From the NCBI GenBank assembly GCA_903902345.1, contig CAIUUR010000318.1:1-33019 (forward strand): a DNA stretch of 33,019 nt, in the 5' to 3' direction. Below are positions 1 to 7,889 of the stretch, one piece after another. Under the pieces are notes generated by a model. It saw only the letters and a list, made by a program, of their open reading frames with translations, did not search any database and was not told the origin of the DNA. Position numbers and translations under genes: made by a program. Within the stretch, counting starts at the first letter, position 1. Every line of letters begins with the position of its first letter. This DNA comes from an uncultured Geobacteraceae bacterium (GTDB taxonomy: Bacteria; Desulfobacterota; Desulfuromonadia; Geobacterales; CAIOGM01).

Positions 1-316
1 CCCCCATGGCGATGATGAGGGTGGAACCAACCCGATTAACCGGGATGATCTGATACTTCTTGGCGATATCGTGGGGAATCAGCTTCAGCACCCCCACGTC
101 CACCTCAAAATCGGCCAGGTTGATGGAAGGTACGCCGTACTGGCGTGAAAGAAAGGTCGTGAGCTCCGATTCGGCCAGGAGACCGTTCTTTATGAGGATG
201 GAACCAAGGCGAACCCCCGGGCCGGCAGTTTGCTGCTCGTTGAGGGAGGCGACAAGCTGTTCCTTGGTTATCAGATTATTTTTAACCAGGATCTCTCCCA
301 GTCTGCTGACATGCAT
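1..316 (-). CDS. pilB: Type IV pilus assembly ATPase PilB, N-terminal part (gene runs off the window)
   Basis: About 105 residues of the N-terminal domain of PilB, the cytoplasmic hexameric ATPase that powers pilin polymerisation. The reverse strand reads MHVSRLGEILVKNNLITKEQ at the start, then a glutamine-rich helix, RLGSILIKNGLL and FLSRQYGVPSINL, ending IIPVNRVGSTLIIAMG. This is the MshEN/GspE N-terminal fold typical of Geobacter PilB. The Walker motifs lie beyond base 1. I chose the ATG at 316 because the family begins M-x-x-SRLGE; an in-frame TTG two codons upstream is possible. The gene is divergent from the mycofactocin cluster and has its own likely promoter. Confidence 0.9.
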   Translation of the reverse strand, partial: MHVSRLGEILVKNNLITKEQLVASLNEQQTAGPGVRLGSILIKNGLLAESELTTFLSRQYGVPSINLADFEVDVGVLKLIPHDIAKKYQIIPVNRVGSTLIIAMG

Positions 317-397
317 GAGCAACTCGCAAAAAAAGTCAATTCAAGCCGGTATCTTCCGATATTTCAACACGTTTCACCCTGAAACAGAATTGATATC

Positions 398-427
398 AAT
401 CTACAGCAAAGCCGTAAATCATGTCAA
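398..427 (-). promoter_or_regulatory. Probable sigma-70 promoter for pilB
   Basis: On the reverse strand a consensus -35 TTGACA (427-422) is followed after 18 bases by TAGATT (403-398). This would give a leader of about 75 bases before the pilB ATG. Seen by eye only; spacing is one base longer than ideal. Confidence 0.4.
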
Positions 428-738
428 CTCTATAACGCCGAAACGCTTGCCGCGACCCTGAGCCATCGTGGGTAACCGCTCAGTAACAGCAGACGAACTA
501 GCTATGAGCCAAACTTGAGTCGCGACTTTTTCGGAAAAATTAAAACGAGGTCTTCAATCAGCACCCCGGCAAAACTGTTGACAATCTACCCATTGTAGCT
601 ATTCACCACAAAACCCCTCCAAGGCGAGATCCACCTACCCTTTCGTTGCTGCCCTTTTTCTCCACAACCAACCACCGACATCCCCGGACAAGAGTTCTGA
701 TTACTCACCCCCTACGCGAAATACCGGCGTTTTAAAAA

Positions 739-755
739 TTGGCATCAGCATTGCA
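739..755 (+). promoter_or_regulatory. Sigma-54 (-24/-12) promoter for the mycofactocin operon
   Basis: TTGGCATCAGCATTGCA matches the sigma-54 consensus TTGGCAC-N5-TTGCA with exactly ten bases between the GG and GC doublets. Transcription would start near 767, giving a leader of about 50 bases before mftA. A sigma-54 promoter needs an enhancer-binding activator, so the operon is probably switched on by a specific signal. No clear activator site was recognised in the gene-free stretch 428-738, in which I see nothing else. Confidence 0.75.
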
Positions 756-814
756 AAAGGGATTGGGAACGCATCACTTCCGGTGCGGATTTCACAATAG
801 AGAGGAGAGTACAC

Positions 815-913
815 ATGGAACCGAAACAGTGCCTGAATGAGGAGACCCCCCAGATTCTCGACGAGATCGCGGTGGAAGAACTGGCCATCGACGGGATCTG
901 CGGGGTCTACTGA
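815..913 (+). CDS. mftA: Mycofactocin precursor peptide MftA (32 aa)
   Basis: A 32-residue peptide whose C-terminal half reads VEELAIDGICGVY. The Mycobacterium MftA signature is IDGMCGVY, so the only change in the eight-residue core is Met to Ile. In the known pathway the radical-SAM enzyme MftC acts on the terminal Val-Tyr of this peptide to make the redox cofactor mycofactocin. The strong site AGAGGAGAG lies six bases before the ATG. The stop is followed one base later by the mftB start, and mftC comes next, so the peptide, its chaperone and its modifying enzyme are adjacent. The ORF is short enough to be missed by default gene finders. Confidence 0.92.
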   Translation: MEPKQCLNEETPQILDEIAVEELAIDGICGVY

Positions 914-914
914 G

Positions 915-1172
915 ATGACTGAACCCAGGGTTAGCTTGCACAGGGCCTGCCGGGTTCGCAAAGAACGCTTCGGCCTCCTGTTTTATGACAGTCGGGGGCC
1001 GAGGCTGCTCTTTGCCGAAACCGGGGATCTGCTGGAACCCGGTTTTTTTACCGGAGAACTGTCCGTGAACGGTACACTGGACAAACTCACCGAAGCAGAA
1101 CAGCGGAAGGTAACCGGACTTCTCTCCAACCTGGCCAAGAAGGGATTCATCCGTGAGCAACAGATTTGTTGA
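915..1172 (+). CDS. mftB: Mycofactocin peptide chaperone MftB (RRE/PqqD-like)
   Basis: An 85-residue protein with the pattern of a RiPP recognition element: RACRVRKERFGLLFYDSRG, PRLLFAETGDLL, and a C-terminal helix ending LLSNLAKKGFI. MftB binds the MftA leader and delivers it to MftC; it has no catalytic residues. It starts one base after the mftA stop and overlaps mftC by 20 bases, as expected for a co-translated partner. Sequence identity in this family is low, so the call leans on position between mftA and mftC as well as on the RRE-like pattern. Confidence 0.88.
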   Translation: MTEPRVSLHRACRVRKERFGLLFYDSRGPRLLFAETGDLLEPGFFTGELSVNGTLDKLTEAEQRKVTGLLSNLAKKGFIREQQIC

Positions 1173-2172
1173 TCAGGGGCTCCGCGCCCCGGTAAATGTG
1201 ACATGGGAAGTGACGCTGCTCTGTAACCTCCGCTGCCGCCACTGCCTTTCCTCCTCCGGCGTGGCCGCCCCCCACGAACTGACCACCGCCGAGGCCCTCG
1301 ACCTGGTGGAACAGTTCGCCAAGGCCGGGGTCTTCCAGATCAATTTCGGTGGTGGTGAACCGTTCATGAGACCGGACTTCCTCCAGATCCTGGATGCCTG
1401 CCACGAACGGGGAATCATGACCTGCATCTCCACCAACGGGACCCTGCTGAACCGCCCCATGGTGGAACGGCTGGCCAAGAGCAGACTGGTGGCCATCCAG
1501 GTGAGCATGGACGGGGTGGACCGCAAAAGCTGTGACCTTCTTCGCGGCGACGGCACCTACGAGACCGCGCTCAGGGCCGTGGATATCTTGGCCAAGAGTC
1601 CCATCCCCACCAGCATCAACACCGTACTGACGGCGGCCAATGCCGCCGACATCCCGGAACTTCACGCTTTGGCCCGTTCCCTGGGGGTTTCCCTCCGGGT
1701 TAGTCGCTTCCGCCCCTCGGGACGGGGAGCGGAAAACTGGGAAGAGCTCCGCCCCACCCCACGCCAGCTTCTGGACTTTTCCAACTGGCTGGCGGAGAGC
1801 GGCGATGTCCGGACCGGCGACAGCTTCTTCTCCCTCACCTCCCAGGAACGCCAGGGGCTGGGGCTCAACCTCTGCGGAGCGGCCAAGCTGACCTGCTGCG
1901 TCGGTCCGGAAGGAAATTTCTTTCCCTGCGCCTTCCTCCAGCAGGAAGATTTTCTGGCAGGCTCCATCCGTCAGCAGAGCTTTCAGCAAATCTGGGACGA
2001 ATCCCCCATGTACGCCTCCTTCCGCCGCCTCCGGATTCACTCCTGCGAGGAGTGCCAGAGGTTCGACCAGTGTCACGGCGGCTGTCCGGCGGTGGCCTGG
2101 CATCTGAAAGGACGGATTGACGGCGGCGACCCGGAATGTCTGGAAAAATGCGTCACCATGGCGGAAGCGTAG
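1153..2172 (+). CDS. mftC: Mycofactocin radical SAM maturase MftC
   Basis: A 339-residue radical SAM/SPASM protein. The cluster motif CNLRCRHC (Cys24, Cys28, Cys31) holds the SAM-binding 4Fe-4S cluster, followed by INFGGGEPF (the GGE motif). Cysteines of a SPASM domain, which binds auxiliary clusters, fill the C-terminal 120 residues (LTCCVGPEGNFFPC, SCEECQRFDQCHGGC, and a final CLEKC). MftC oxidatively decarboxylates the C-terminal Tyr of MftA and then forms a Val-Tyr crosslink. The start is the GTG at 1153, eight bases after AAGGGA and inside the end of mftB. Radical SAM proteins are diverse, but the adjacent MftA signature makes this assignment firm. Confidence 0.93.
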   Translation: MSNRFVDQGLRAPVNVTWEVTLLCNLRCRHCLSSSGVAAPHELTTAEALDLVEQFAKAGVFQINFGGGEPFMRPDFLQILDACHERGIMTCISTNGTLLNRPMVERLAKSRLVAIQVSMDGVDRKSCDLLRGDGTYETALRAVDILAKSPIPTSINTVLTAANAADIPELHALARSLGVSLRVSRFRPSGRGAENWEELRPTPRQLLDFSNWLAESGDVRTGDSFFSLTSQERQGLGLNLCGAAKLTCCVGPEGNFFPCAFLQQEDFLAGSIRQQSFQQIWDESPMYASFRRLRIHSCEECQRFDQCHGGCPAVAWHLKGRIDGGDPECLEKCVTMAEA

Positions 2173-2189
2173 AAACGGTGAGGCGGTTT

Positions 2190-2266
2190 GAGGTTCTATG
2201 TTCAAGGTTCTATGTTCAAGGTTGAAGAACTTTGAACCCTGAACCCCGAACCTTGAACATCGAACC
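2190..2266. repeat. Inverted micro-repeat element between mftC and the OYE gene
   Basis: The left half repeats GGTTCTATGTTCAA twice and the right half has GAACCTTGAACATCGAACC, its approximate reverse complement. Together they can form a long imperfect hairpin made of units of about seven bases. It is one of four such elements in this window (also 6828-6962, 12292-12419 and 27525-27697). Confidence 0.75.
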
Positions 2267-2279
2267 GAGGAGTTTACCC

Positions 2280-4241
2280 ATGATGTTTCCCACGCTCTTC
2301 TCCCCCTTGAAGATCGGCCAGGTGGAGGTAAAAAACCGGATCTCCTTCCAGCCGCACCTGACAAATCTGGCAGTGGACTGTCTCCCCAGCGATGCCCAGA
2401 TGCACTACTGGGGGGAGCGGGCCAAGGGGGGGGCCGGACTTATCATCACCGAAGAGATGAGCGTCCACCCCACGGATCGGGCCTACGAGAAACTCATCGA
2501 CGTTTACCACAGTCAGGTCATCCCCGGTTTCCGGAAGATCACCAACTGCGTCCACCAGTACGACGCCAAGATCTTCGCCCAACTGAACCACAACGGCCAG
2601 CAGTGCGACGGGAGCCTCTCCCGGCTCCCCGTCTGGGCCCCCTCCCCCATGCCCGACGTCCTCTTCCGGGAGACCCCCAAGGCTATGGAAATAGAGGACA
2701 TTGAAGAGGTAGCTCGCTACTTCGCCAAGAGCGCCACCCATGTCAGGGCCGGACGGTTCGACGGCATAGAGATCCAGTTCGGCCATTCCAGCCTGGCCCG
2801 TCAGTTCCTCTCCCCCCTTACCAACTACCGGCAGGACGAATTTGGCGGCTCCCTGGAGAACCGTATGCGCGCGCCGCTCATGTTCATAGAGGCGGTGCGC
2901 AAGGCGGTGGGCAAGGATTACACCTTGGGGATACGGATGTGCGCCGATGAGATGATCCCCGGTGGCCTGGACCTGGCCCAGGTGCAGGAGATCGGCGCCC
3001 GCTTCGAGGCCTCCGGACTCATCGACTTCATGGATCTCTCCATCGCCACCTTCTACAACCTGTATCTTGTGGAAGGCTCCATGCACACCCCGCTGGGCTA
3101 CACCATCCCCCTGGCCGCGGGGATGAGGGAAAAGCTGAGACTCCCCGTTTTCTGCACCGGGCGAATCAACGACCCCACCATGGCTGAACGGGTGCTGGCC
3201 TCGGGGCAAGCGGACATGATCGGCATGTGCCGGGCACTCATCTGCGACCCGTACCTCCCCAAGAAAGCCAAGGAGGGGCGACTGGAGGATCTGCGTTACT
3301 GCGTTGCCGACAACCAGAACTGCATCGGCCGGATCGGGATGAACAAGACCATCGGCTGCATCCAGAACCCAGCCGTGGGGAAGGAAGCGGAATGGGGAGA
3401 AGGAACCCTCAAACCGGCCCCAGTAAAGAAGAAGGTGATGATCGTGGGAGGAGGACCGGCCGGAATGTGGGCGGCCAAAATGGCCGGCCGCCGGGGGCAC
3501 AAGGTCACCCTGTACGACAAGGGGACGGAGCTTGGCGGTCAGGTTCTCATCGCCGCCAAGGGAGCGGGGCGTGACGAGTTCGGAGTCCTGGCCCGCAACG
3601 AGAAGGAGCAGGTGAACAAGGCAGGAGTGACGGTCCAGCTGGGGAGTGAGGTCACCACCGCCCAGGTCCTGGCCGAAAAGCCCGACGTGGTTATCATCGC
3701 CACCGGGAGCGTCCCCAAGGAGTTTCCCGTAGGTGGGGCCGATGGCCCCGGCATCTGCAACGTCTGGCAGGTCCTCCAGGGGGAGGCGGAGTTGGGTGAA
3801 CATGTCTGCCTCATCGACTATGACGGCCACCACCGCGCCACCGCCACCGCCGAACTCCTGGCAATCCAGGGGAAGAAAGTTCACATCATCACCTCCAGCC
3901 TTTTCATCGGCGCGGAACTCGGTCCCACCCAGGACCTCTACCTGACCCGACAACGTCTCCTGCAGAAGGGGGTCACTTTTACCCCGGACATAGCCGTCAT
4001 GGAGGTGGGAGGTGAACTGGGGGCCAAGACGGTGAAGGGATTCAACGTCTACTCCAACCAGTGGGATCAGTGGGGCCCCTTCGACAACCTGGTCCTGGCC
4101 ATGGGGCAGCGAACCGTGGACGAGCTTTACTTCAGCCTCAAGGGTAAGGTGCCGGAACTCTACCGCATCGGCGACTGTGTGGCCCCCCGCAAGGTGGACA
4201 TGGCCATCTGGGAAGGACAGAAAGTGGGGAGGGAGATCTGA
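2280..4241 (+). CDS. Mycofactocin-system OYE/2,4-dienoyl-CoA reductase-like flavoenzyme
   Basis: A 653-residue two-domain oxidoreductase of the FadH/trimethylamine dehydrogenase type. Residues 1 to about 370 are an Old Yellow Enzyme barrel (FSPLKIGQVEVKNRI, FAQLNHNGQQ, EFGGSLENR) that should bind FMN. The 4Fe-4S segment is at 341-360. The C-terminal part has a dinucleotide-binding fold starting VMIVGGGPAGMWAA. Relatives in mycofactocin loci form named OYE families, but their reaction is unsettled. In the cluster motif the usual second cysteine is Asp344 (C341-x2-D344-x3-C348-x11-C360). The start follows GAGGAG; a second ATG at 2283 is equally possible. The stop overlaps the etfA start by one base. 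A role in moving hydride between mycofactocin, NAD(P)H and ETF is inferred from context. Confidence 0.85.
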   Translation: MMFPTLFSPLKIGQVEVKNRISFQPHLTNLAVDCLPSDAQMHYWGERAKGGAGLIITEEMSVHPTDRAYEKLIDVYHSQVIPGFRKITNCVHQYDAKIFAQLNHNGQQCDGSLSRLPVWAPSPMPDVLFRETPKAMEIEDIEEVARYFAKSATHVRAGRFDGIEIQFGHSSLARQFLSPLTNYRQDEFGGSLENRMRAPLMFIEAVRKAVGKDYTLGIRMCADEMIPGGLDLAQVQEIGARFEASGLIDFMDLSIATFYNLYLVEGSMHTPLGYTIPLAAGMREKLRLPVFCTGRINDPTMAERVLASGQADMIGMCRALICDPYLPKKAKEGRLEDLRYCVADNQNCIGRIGMNKTIGCIQNPAVGKEAEWGEGTLKPAPVKKKVMIVGGGPAGMWAAKMAGRRGHKVTLYDKGTELGGQVLIAAKGAGRDEFGVLARNEKEQVNKAGVTVQLGSEVTTAQVLAEKPDVVIIATGSVPKEFPVGGADGPGICNVWQVLQGEAELGEHVCLIDYDGHHRATATAELLAIQGKKVHIITSSLFIGAELGPTQDLYLTRQRLLQKGVTFTPDIAVMEVGGELGAKTVKGFNVYSNQWDQWGPFDNLVLAMGQRTVDELYFSLKGKVPELYRIGDCVAPRKVDMAIWEGQKVGREI

Positions 4242-5230
4242 TGCTACTCGTCATCCTGGAGTGCGCCGACGGTGAAATCGGTGACACCGACAAGGGGATA
4301 CTCTCCGCGGCAAACCGGATCAGCTCTACCCTGGAGGTTCCCTGGGGAGCGGCCGTGATCCCCGGCACTACTCCGGCAGATCCTGCCCCCTTCGCCCCCT
4401 ACGGCGTCCCGGAGGTGATCGTCACCGGAGAGGTGGCCGGGGCCGCGGATTCACCGGATCTGCAGGGGCAACTCCTGGCCCGACTGGCCCGGGAGAAAAA
4501 CGCCTCCCTGATCCTCCTCCCCCACACCGACGCCGGCGCCACCCTGGCGCCGCTCCTGGCTGCGGAACTGGATGCGGCCCTCGTCACCGAGGGGATCGCC
4601 ATCCGCCAGGCAGAGGGGGGGCTGGAGATTCAGCATCAGGCCCTGGGATGCCATGTCGCCCGCCTCCGCTCCTGGGATGGAAAGCGCCCCCTCGTCCTCA
4701 CTCTTCCCGTGAAGAGCCTGAGTCAGGTGGTTCTCCCCTCCATGAAACCGTCGCAGCCAATTCTCACTTCCTGGCAGCCCGACGGGTCGGGACTCTCCCC
4801 CAGGACAACGATCCTTCAGCGAATCCCCCCCGATCCGCAGACCGTGGATGTGAGCGAAGCCGAGGTCATTGTCAGCGTCGGCAAGGGGTGCGACCCTCAT
4901 ACGTTCGACCAGGTGAAGGAACTGGCCCGACTCCTCAACATTTCCCTGGGAGTTACCCGTCCGGTCTATGATCTGGGGTGGACCGGTTTCGAACGGATGA
5001 TCGGCCAGACCGGTCGGGCCGTAGCCCCCCGCCTCTATCTGGCGCTGGGGATTTCCGGTTCCATGCACCACCTGGGTGGAATAAAGGAATCCCGTCGGAT
5101 CGTGGCGGTAAACAGCGACACCAAGGCCCCCATCTTTGCCAATGCCGACGAGGGGTTCGTGGCCGACCTCAAAGAGCTCCTCCCCCGACTCCTGGAGCGG
5201 GTACGCAACGCCACGGAAGGTGCAGCATGA
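4241..5230 (+). CDS. Electron transfer flavoprotein alpha subunit (EtfA/FixB-like)
   Basis: A 329-residue EtfA homologue. The C-terminal FAD-binding domain is clear: IGQTGRAVAPRLYLALGISG, followed by HHLGGIKESRRIVAVN and APIFANADEGFVADL. The N-terminal half has the looser alpha/beta fold that pairs with the beta subunit. ETF carries electrons from flavin dehydrogenases to a membrane quinone reductase. The partner etfB is not adjacent but lies at 6993, after fixC and fixX, an unusual gene order. Start and stop overlap the neighbours by 1 and 4 bases, so translation is coupled. Dedicated service to the mycofactocin system is inferred from position. Confidence 0.9.
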   Translation: MLLVILECADGEIGDTDKGILSAANRISSTLEVPWGAAVIPGTTPADPAPFAPYGVPEVIVTGEVAGAADSPDLQGQLLARLAREKNASLILLPHTDAGATLAPLLAAELDAALVTEGIAIRQAEGGLEIQHQALGCHVARLRSWDGKRPLVLTLPVKSLSQVVLPSMKPSQPILTSWQPDGSGLSPRTTILQRIPPDPQTVDVSEAEVIVSVGKGCDPHTFDQVKELARLLNISLGVTRPVYDLGWTGFERMIGQTGRAVAPRLYLALGISGSMHHLGGIKESRRIVAVNSDTKAPIFANADEGFVADLKELLPRLLERVRNATEGAA

Positions 5231-6525
5231 AACAGTCATTTCAGGCAATCGTGGTAGGGGCGGGACCGGCAGGAGCCTCAGCTGCCCTGGCTATGGCCCG
5301 GGCAGGGCTGGACGTGGCTCTGGTGGAGCGGGGGAATTTTCCCGGCGAAAAGAGCATGTTCGGCGGTCTTCTCCACCGGATGACCTCCCTGGAGGAGCTT
5401 TTTCCCGACTTCTGGCACCGGGCTCCCCTGGAGCGGCACATCGCCAAGAAGGGAACGACCTTCATGACGGCGGAGTCCAGCTTCCACGTCCAGAACGAGA
5501 CAACCAACTTTTCCCGCACCCCCTACAACGGCTACACCTGCTTCCGCCCTCGCTTCGACCGGTGGCTGGCCGAGGAGGCCCGAAAAGCCGGGGCCACCCT
5601 CATTACCCGAGCGTTGGTGGAGGATGTGATCATGCGGGGGGGGAAAGTTGCCGGGGTGAAGATCCTTCGGGAAGGGGGAATCCTCCATGCGCCGGTGGTG
5701 GTGGCCGCCGACGGGGTCCTCTCCTTCACCGCCCTCAAGGCGGGACTCCGACGCCCCAAGTTCAACGTGGGACAGATGGCAGTGGGGGTCAAGGCGCTCA
5801 TCGACCTCCCCAAGGAGGTCATCGACGACCGGTTCGGCCTCTCCGGCGACCAGGGGTTTGCCAACGAATATGTCGGCTGCACGGGGGGGGTCCGGGGGGG
5901 AGGCTTCCTCTACACCAACTATGACACGGTCTCCGTGGGGCTGGTGGTTCACCTGGGGAGCCTCCGGGATAGCGGCAAGACCCCCTACGACCTGATGAAC
6001 TCCTTCCTGGAGCAGCCCCAACTGGCCAAGCTCCTCAAGGGTGGACGGCTTCTGGAGTACTCGGCCCATGTCATCCCCGAGGGGGGGTACGACATGATTC
6101 CGGAACTGGTGGGGGACGGCATCCTGGTGGCGGGGGACGCCGCGGCATTCTGCAACGCCACGGGGGTCAACCTGGAGGGGATCAACCTGGCCACCCATTC
6201 GGGAAGTCTGGCGGCCAAGACGGTGATCGCGGCCCACCAGCAGAACGACTTCTCCCGGAAGGGACTTAATCATTACAAGGATCTGCTGAACGACAGCTAC
6301 GTCATGAAGGACCTGAAGGCGTTCCGCCATGCCCCCCATATGCTCCATATCGACCGTATCTACCAGGAGTACCCGGAGCTGGTCTGCAACATGATGGAGC
6401 ATATCTACCGCATCGACGGCACCCCCAAGAGCAGCATCTCCAAGCTCCTGCTCCGGGAGTTGAAGGAAAAAGTCGGCCTGAAAAACGCCCTGTCCGACCT
6501 CTTCACCGCATGGAGGGCACTGTGA
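5227..6525 (+). CDS. fixC: FixC-like ETF:quinone oxidoreductase flavoprotein
   Basis: A 432-residue FAD protein of the FixC/geranylgeranyl reductase family. The N-terminus has the dinucleotide-binding motif VVGAGPAGASAALAMARAG and ends its first strand pair with LVERG. A second FAD motif, GILVAGDAAAFCNATGVNLE, is at about residues 297-316. FixC with FixX passes electrons from ETF to quinone, and in nitrogen fixers FixABCX can bifurcate electrons to ferredoxin. The ATG overlaps the etfA stop (ATGA), and the 3' end overlaps the ferredoxin-like partner. No nif genes are in view, so a nitrogen-fixation role is unlikely here; coupling mycofactocin oxidation to the quinone pool fits better. Confidence 0.88.
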   Translation: MKQSFQAIVVGAGPAGASAALAMARAGLDVALVERGNFPGEKSMFGGLLHRMTSLEELFPDFWHRAPLERHIAKKGTTFMTAESSFHVQNETTNFSRTPYNGYTCFRPRFDRWLAEEARKAGATLITRALVEDVIMRGGKVAGVKILREGGILHAPVVVAADGVLSFTALKAGLRRPKFNVGQMAVGVKALIDLPKEVIDDRFGLSGDQGFANEYVGCTGGVRGGGFLYTNYDTVSVGLVVHLGSLRDSGKTPYDLMNSFLEQPQLAKLLKGGRLLEYSAHVIPEGGYDMIPELVGDGILVAGDAAAFCNATGVNLEGINLATHSGSLAAKTVIAAHQQNDFSRKGLNHYKDLLNDSYVMKDLKAFRHAPHMLHIDRIYQEYPELVCNMMEHIYRIDGTPKSSISKLLLRELKEKVGLKNALSDLFTAWRAL

Positions 6526-6800
6526 ACATCGACGAGATCTTCGACTATACGAGCTTCAGCATCGATCGGGAGCCACACATTATCCTGGACCCCGCGATCT
6601 GCGCCGGCTGCCGGCAGCGGGGGTGTGTCAACTCCTGCCCGGCCCGCTGCTACAGCTACAACGAAGCGGAAGGTAGTGTGACTTTCGTCTACGACGGCTG
6701 CCTGGAGTGCGGCACCTGCTACATCGTCTGCGACCGGAACGCCTTCACCCGGTGGCGCTATCCCCGGGGAGGATTCGGCGTTGCCTTCCGGATGACGTAG
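6522..6800 (+). CDS. fixX: FixX-like ferredoxin
   Basis: A small ferredoxin-like protein of about 92 residues. It carries CAGCRQRGCVNSCPARC and CLECGTCYIVC, the cysteine set that holds the cluster in FixX and at the C-terminus of ETF:quinone oxidoreductase. I favour the GTG at 6522, which overlaps the fixC stop (GTGA) and sits four bases after GGAGGG. An ATG at 6510 would add four residues but has no binding site. It is the electron-accepting partner of FixC. It ends at a 190-base gap containing an inverted repeat before etfB. Confidence 0.88.
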   Translation: MNIDEIFDYTSFSIDREPHIILDPAICAGCRQRGCVNSCPARCYSYNEAEGSVTFVYDGCLECGTCYIVCDRNAFTRWRYPRGGFGVAFRMT

Positions 6801-6827
6801 ATTAAGATTAAAATCAAAGGCACAACC

Positions 6828-6962
6828 TTTGAACCGCAAAGACGCAAAGGACGCGAAGAAAGTCGAAAAAAACGACAGGAGCAGGAATCGTACAGGTTTA
6901 ACCAAAGACTTTCGGGTTTTCCTTGCGCTTCCTTTGCGTACGTTGCGTCTTTGCGGTTCAGA
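6828..6962. repeat. Inverted micro-repeat element between fixX and etfB
   Basis: The left arm TTGAACCGCAAAGACGCAAA (from 6829) and the right arm TTTGCGTACGTTGCGTCTTT, continuing GCGGTTCA, are near reverse complements separated by about 60 bases. The arms are built of CGCAAAG-like units. The element fills most of the only sizeable gap inside the fix/etf/mft operon and may act as a processing or attenuation hairpin. Confidence 0.75.
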
Positions 6963-6992
6963 GATTTTTTTCTGCTTTAAAGGTGAAAACCA

Positions 6993-7889
6993 ATGAGTGA
7001 TACCAAGAAAAACATCGCCGTCCTCCTCCGTCTGGCCAGTGATCCCCGACCTCCGGTCCGCCTCTCCACGGAAGGATCACGAATCAGGAGCCGCGGCATC
7101 CGGCAGATTCCCAACCCCGCCGACCTCACCGCGCTGGAAGAAGCCCTGGCCCTGGCAGTGCCACTGAAGGCCTCCGTAGTTGTTTTCGGCTTCGGCGACA
7201 AGCGACTGGACGACCTCCTCCGTCTGGGAATCTCCCTGGGAGCAACCCGCGCCGTCCGCCTGGGGGGTGAAGGGGTGGAGCGAGGGGATGCCCGGGCCAA
7301 CGCCCGGCTCCTGGCACGGGCTCTCCTGATCATGGATCCGATCCTCTTCATCACCGGCGACCGGATGGTGGACCGGGGAGATGACGCCGCCCCGGCCCTG
7401 GCCGCGGCGCTGCGGGAGTTCCCCGCAGTAAATCGGGTACTTACTGTCTCCCTCAAAGCCGATACCCTGGAGTTGCTGCGCAAATCCGACCGGGGAGGAC
7501 GACAACGGGTCAAGACGACCCTTCCCTGCGCCCTCCTGATGGCAGGGGAGGCACGGGAGGTGAGCTATCCCCCCCTGTCAGCGGTCATGTCGTCCCTGGA
7601 GGCGGAGGTGGAACTCTGGGGTCTGCCGGAACTGGGACTGCCAGAGCACGCCATCGGCAAGTCCGGGTCATATCTGGAAGGGAAACGGTTCATCACTCCC
7701 CGCCCCGACCCCATCCGGATCGCGACCCCCGACGCCAACCTCCCCACGTTTCAACGGATCAACTCCCTCCTCTCCGGCGGCATTCCTTCCCGGGAGGGGA
7801 AGATGCACCAGGGGAGTACCGACGACGCGGTGAACGGCCTCATGGCTCTCTTTGCCGCCGCGGGACTCCTCCCCGGAGAAAATCCGTGA
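6993..7889 (+). CDS. Electron transfer flavoprotein beta subunit (EtfB/FixA-like)
   Basis: A 298-residue EtfB homologue, somewhat longer than the usual 250-280. Family landmarks are IPNPADLTALEEALAL near the N-terminus, FITGDRMVDRGDDAAPALAA in the middle, and a C-terminal segment LPCALLMAGEAREVSYPPLS. EtfB forms the nucleotide-binding half of ETF with EtfA. Several family positions are altered, so whether it binds AMP (ordinary ETF) or a second FAD (bifurcating ETF) cannot be read by eye. The next gene starts inside its stop codon (GTGA overlap). Separation from etfA by fixC and fixX is unusual. Confidence 0.82.
   Translation: MSDTKKNIAVLLRLASDPRPPVRLSTEGSRIRSRGIRQIPNPADLTALEEALALAVPLKASVVVFGFGDKRLDDLLRLGISLGATRAVRLGGEGVERGDARANARLLARALLIMDPILFITGDRMVDRGDDAAPALAAALREFPAVNRVLTVSLKADTLELLRKSDRGGRQRVKTTLPCALLMAGEAREVSYPPLSAVMSSLEAEVELWGLPELGLPEHAIGKSGSYLEGKRFITPRPDPIRIATPDANLPTFQRINSLLSGGIPSREGKMHQGSTDDAVNGLMALFAAAGLLPGENP

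Noticed and set aside
60-461. Forward open frame at the window start
   Set aside because: It lies opposite pilB and continues into non-coding DNA with no family resemblance.
2274-3953. Long open frame on the reverse strand opposite the OYE-like gene
   Set aside because: It is the antisense shadow of a high-GC gene; the forward frame has clear family motifs and a ribosome site, the reverse one has neither.
5227-6800. fixC/fixX as part of a nitrogen-fixation cluster
   Set aside because: No nif genes or NifA-type sites are seen, and the genes are embedded between mycofactocin genes.
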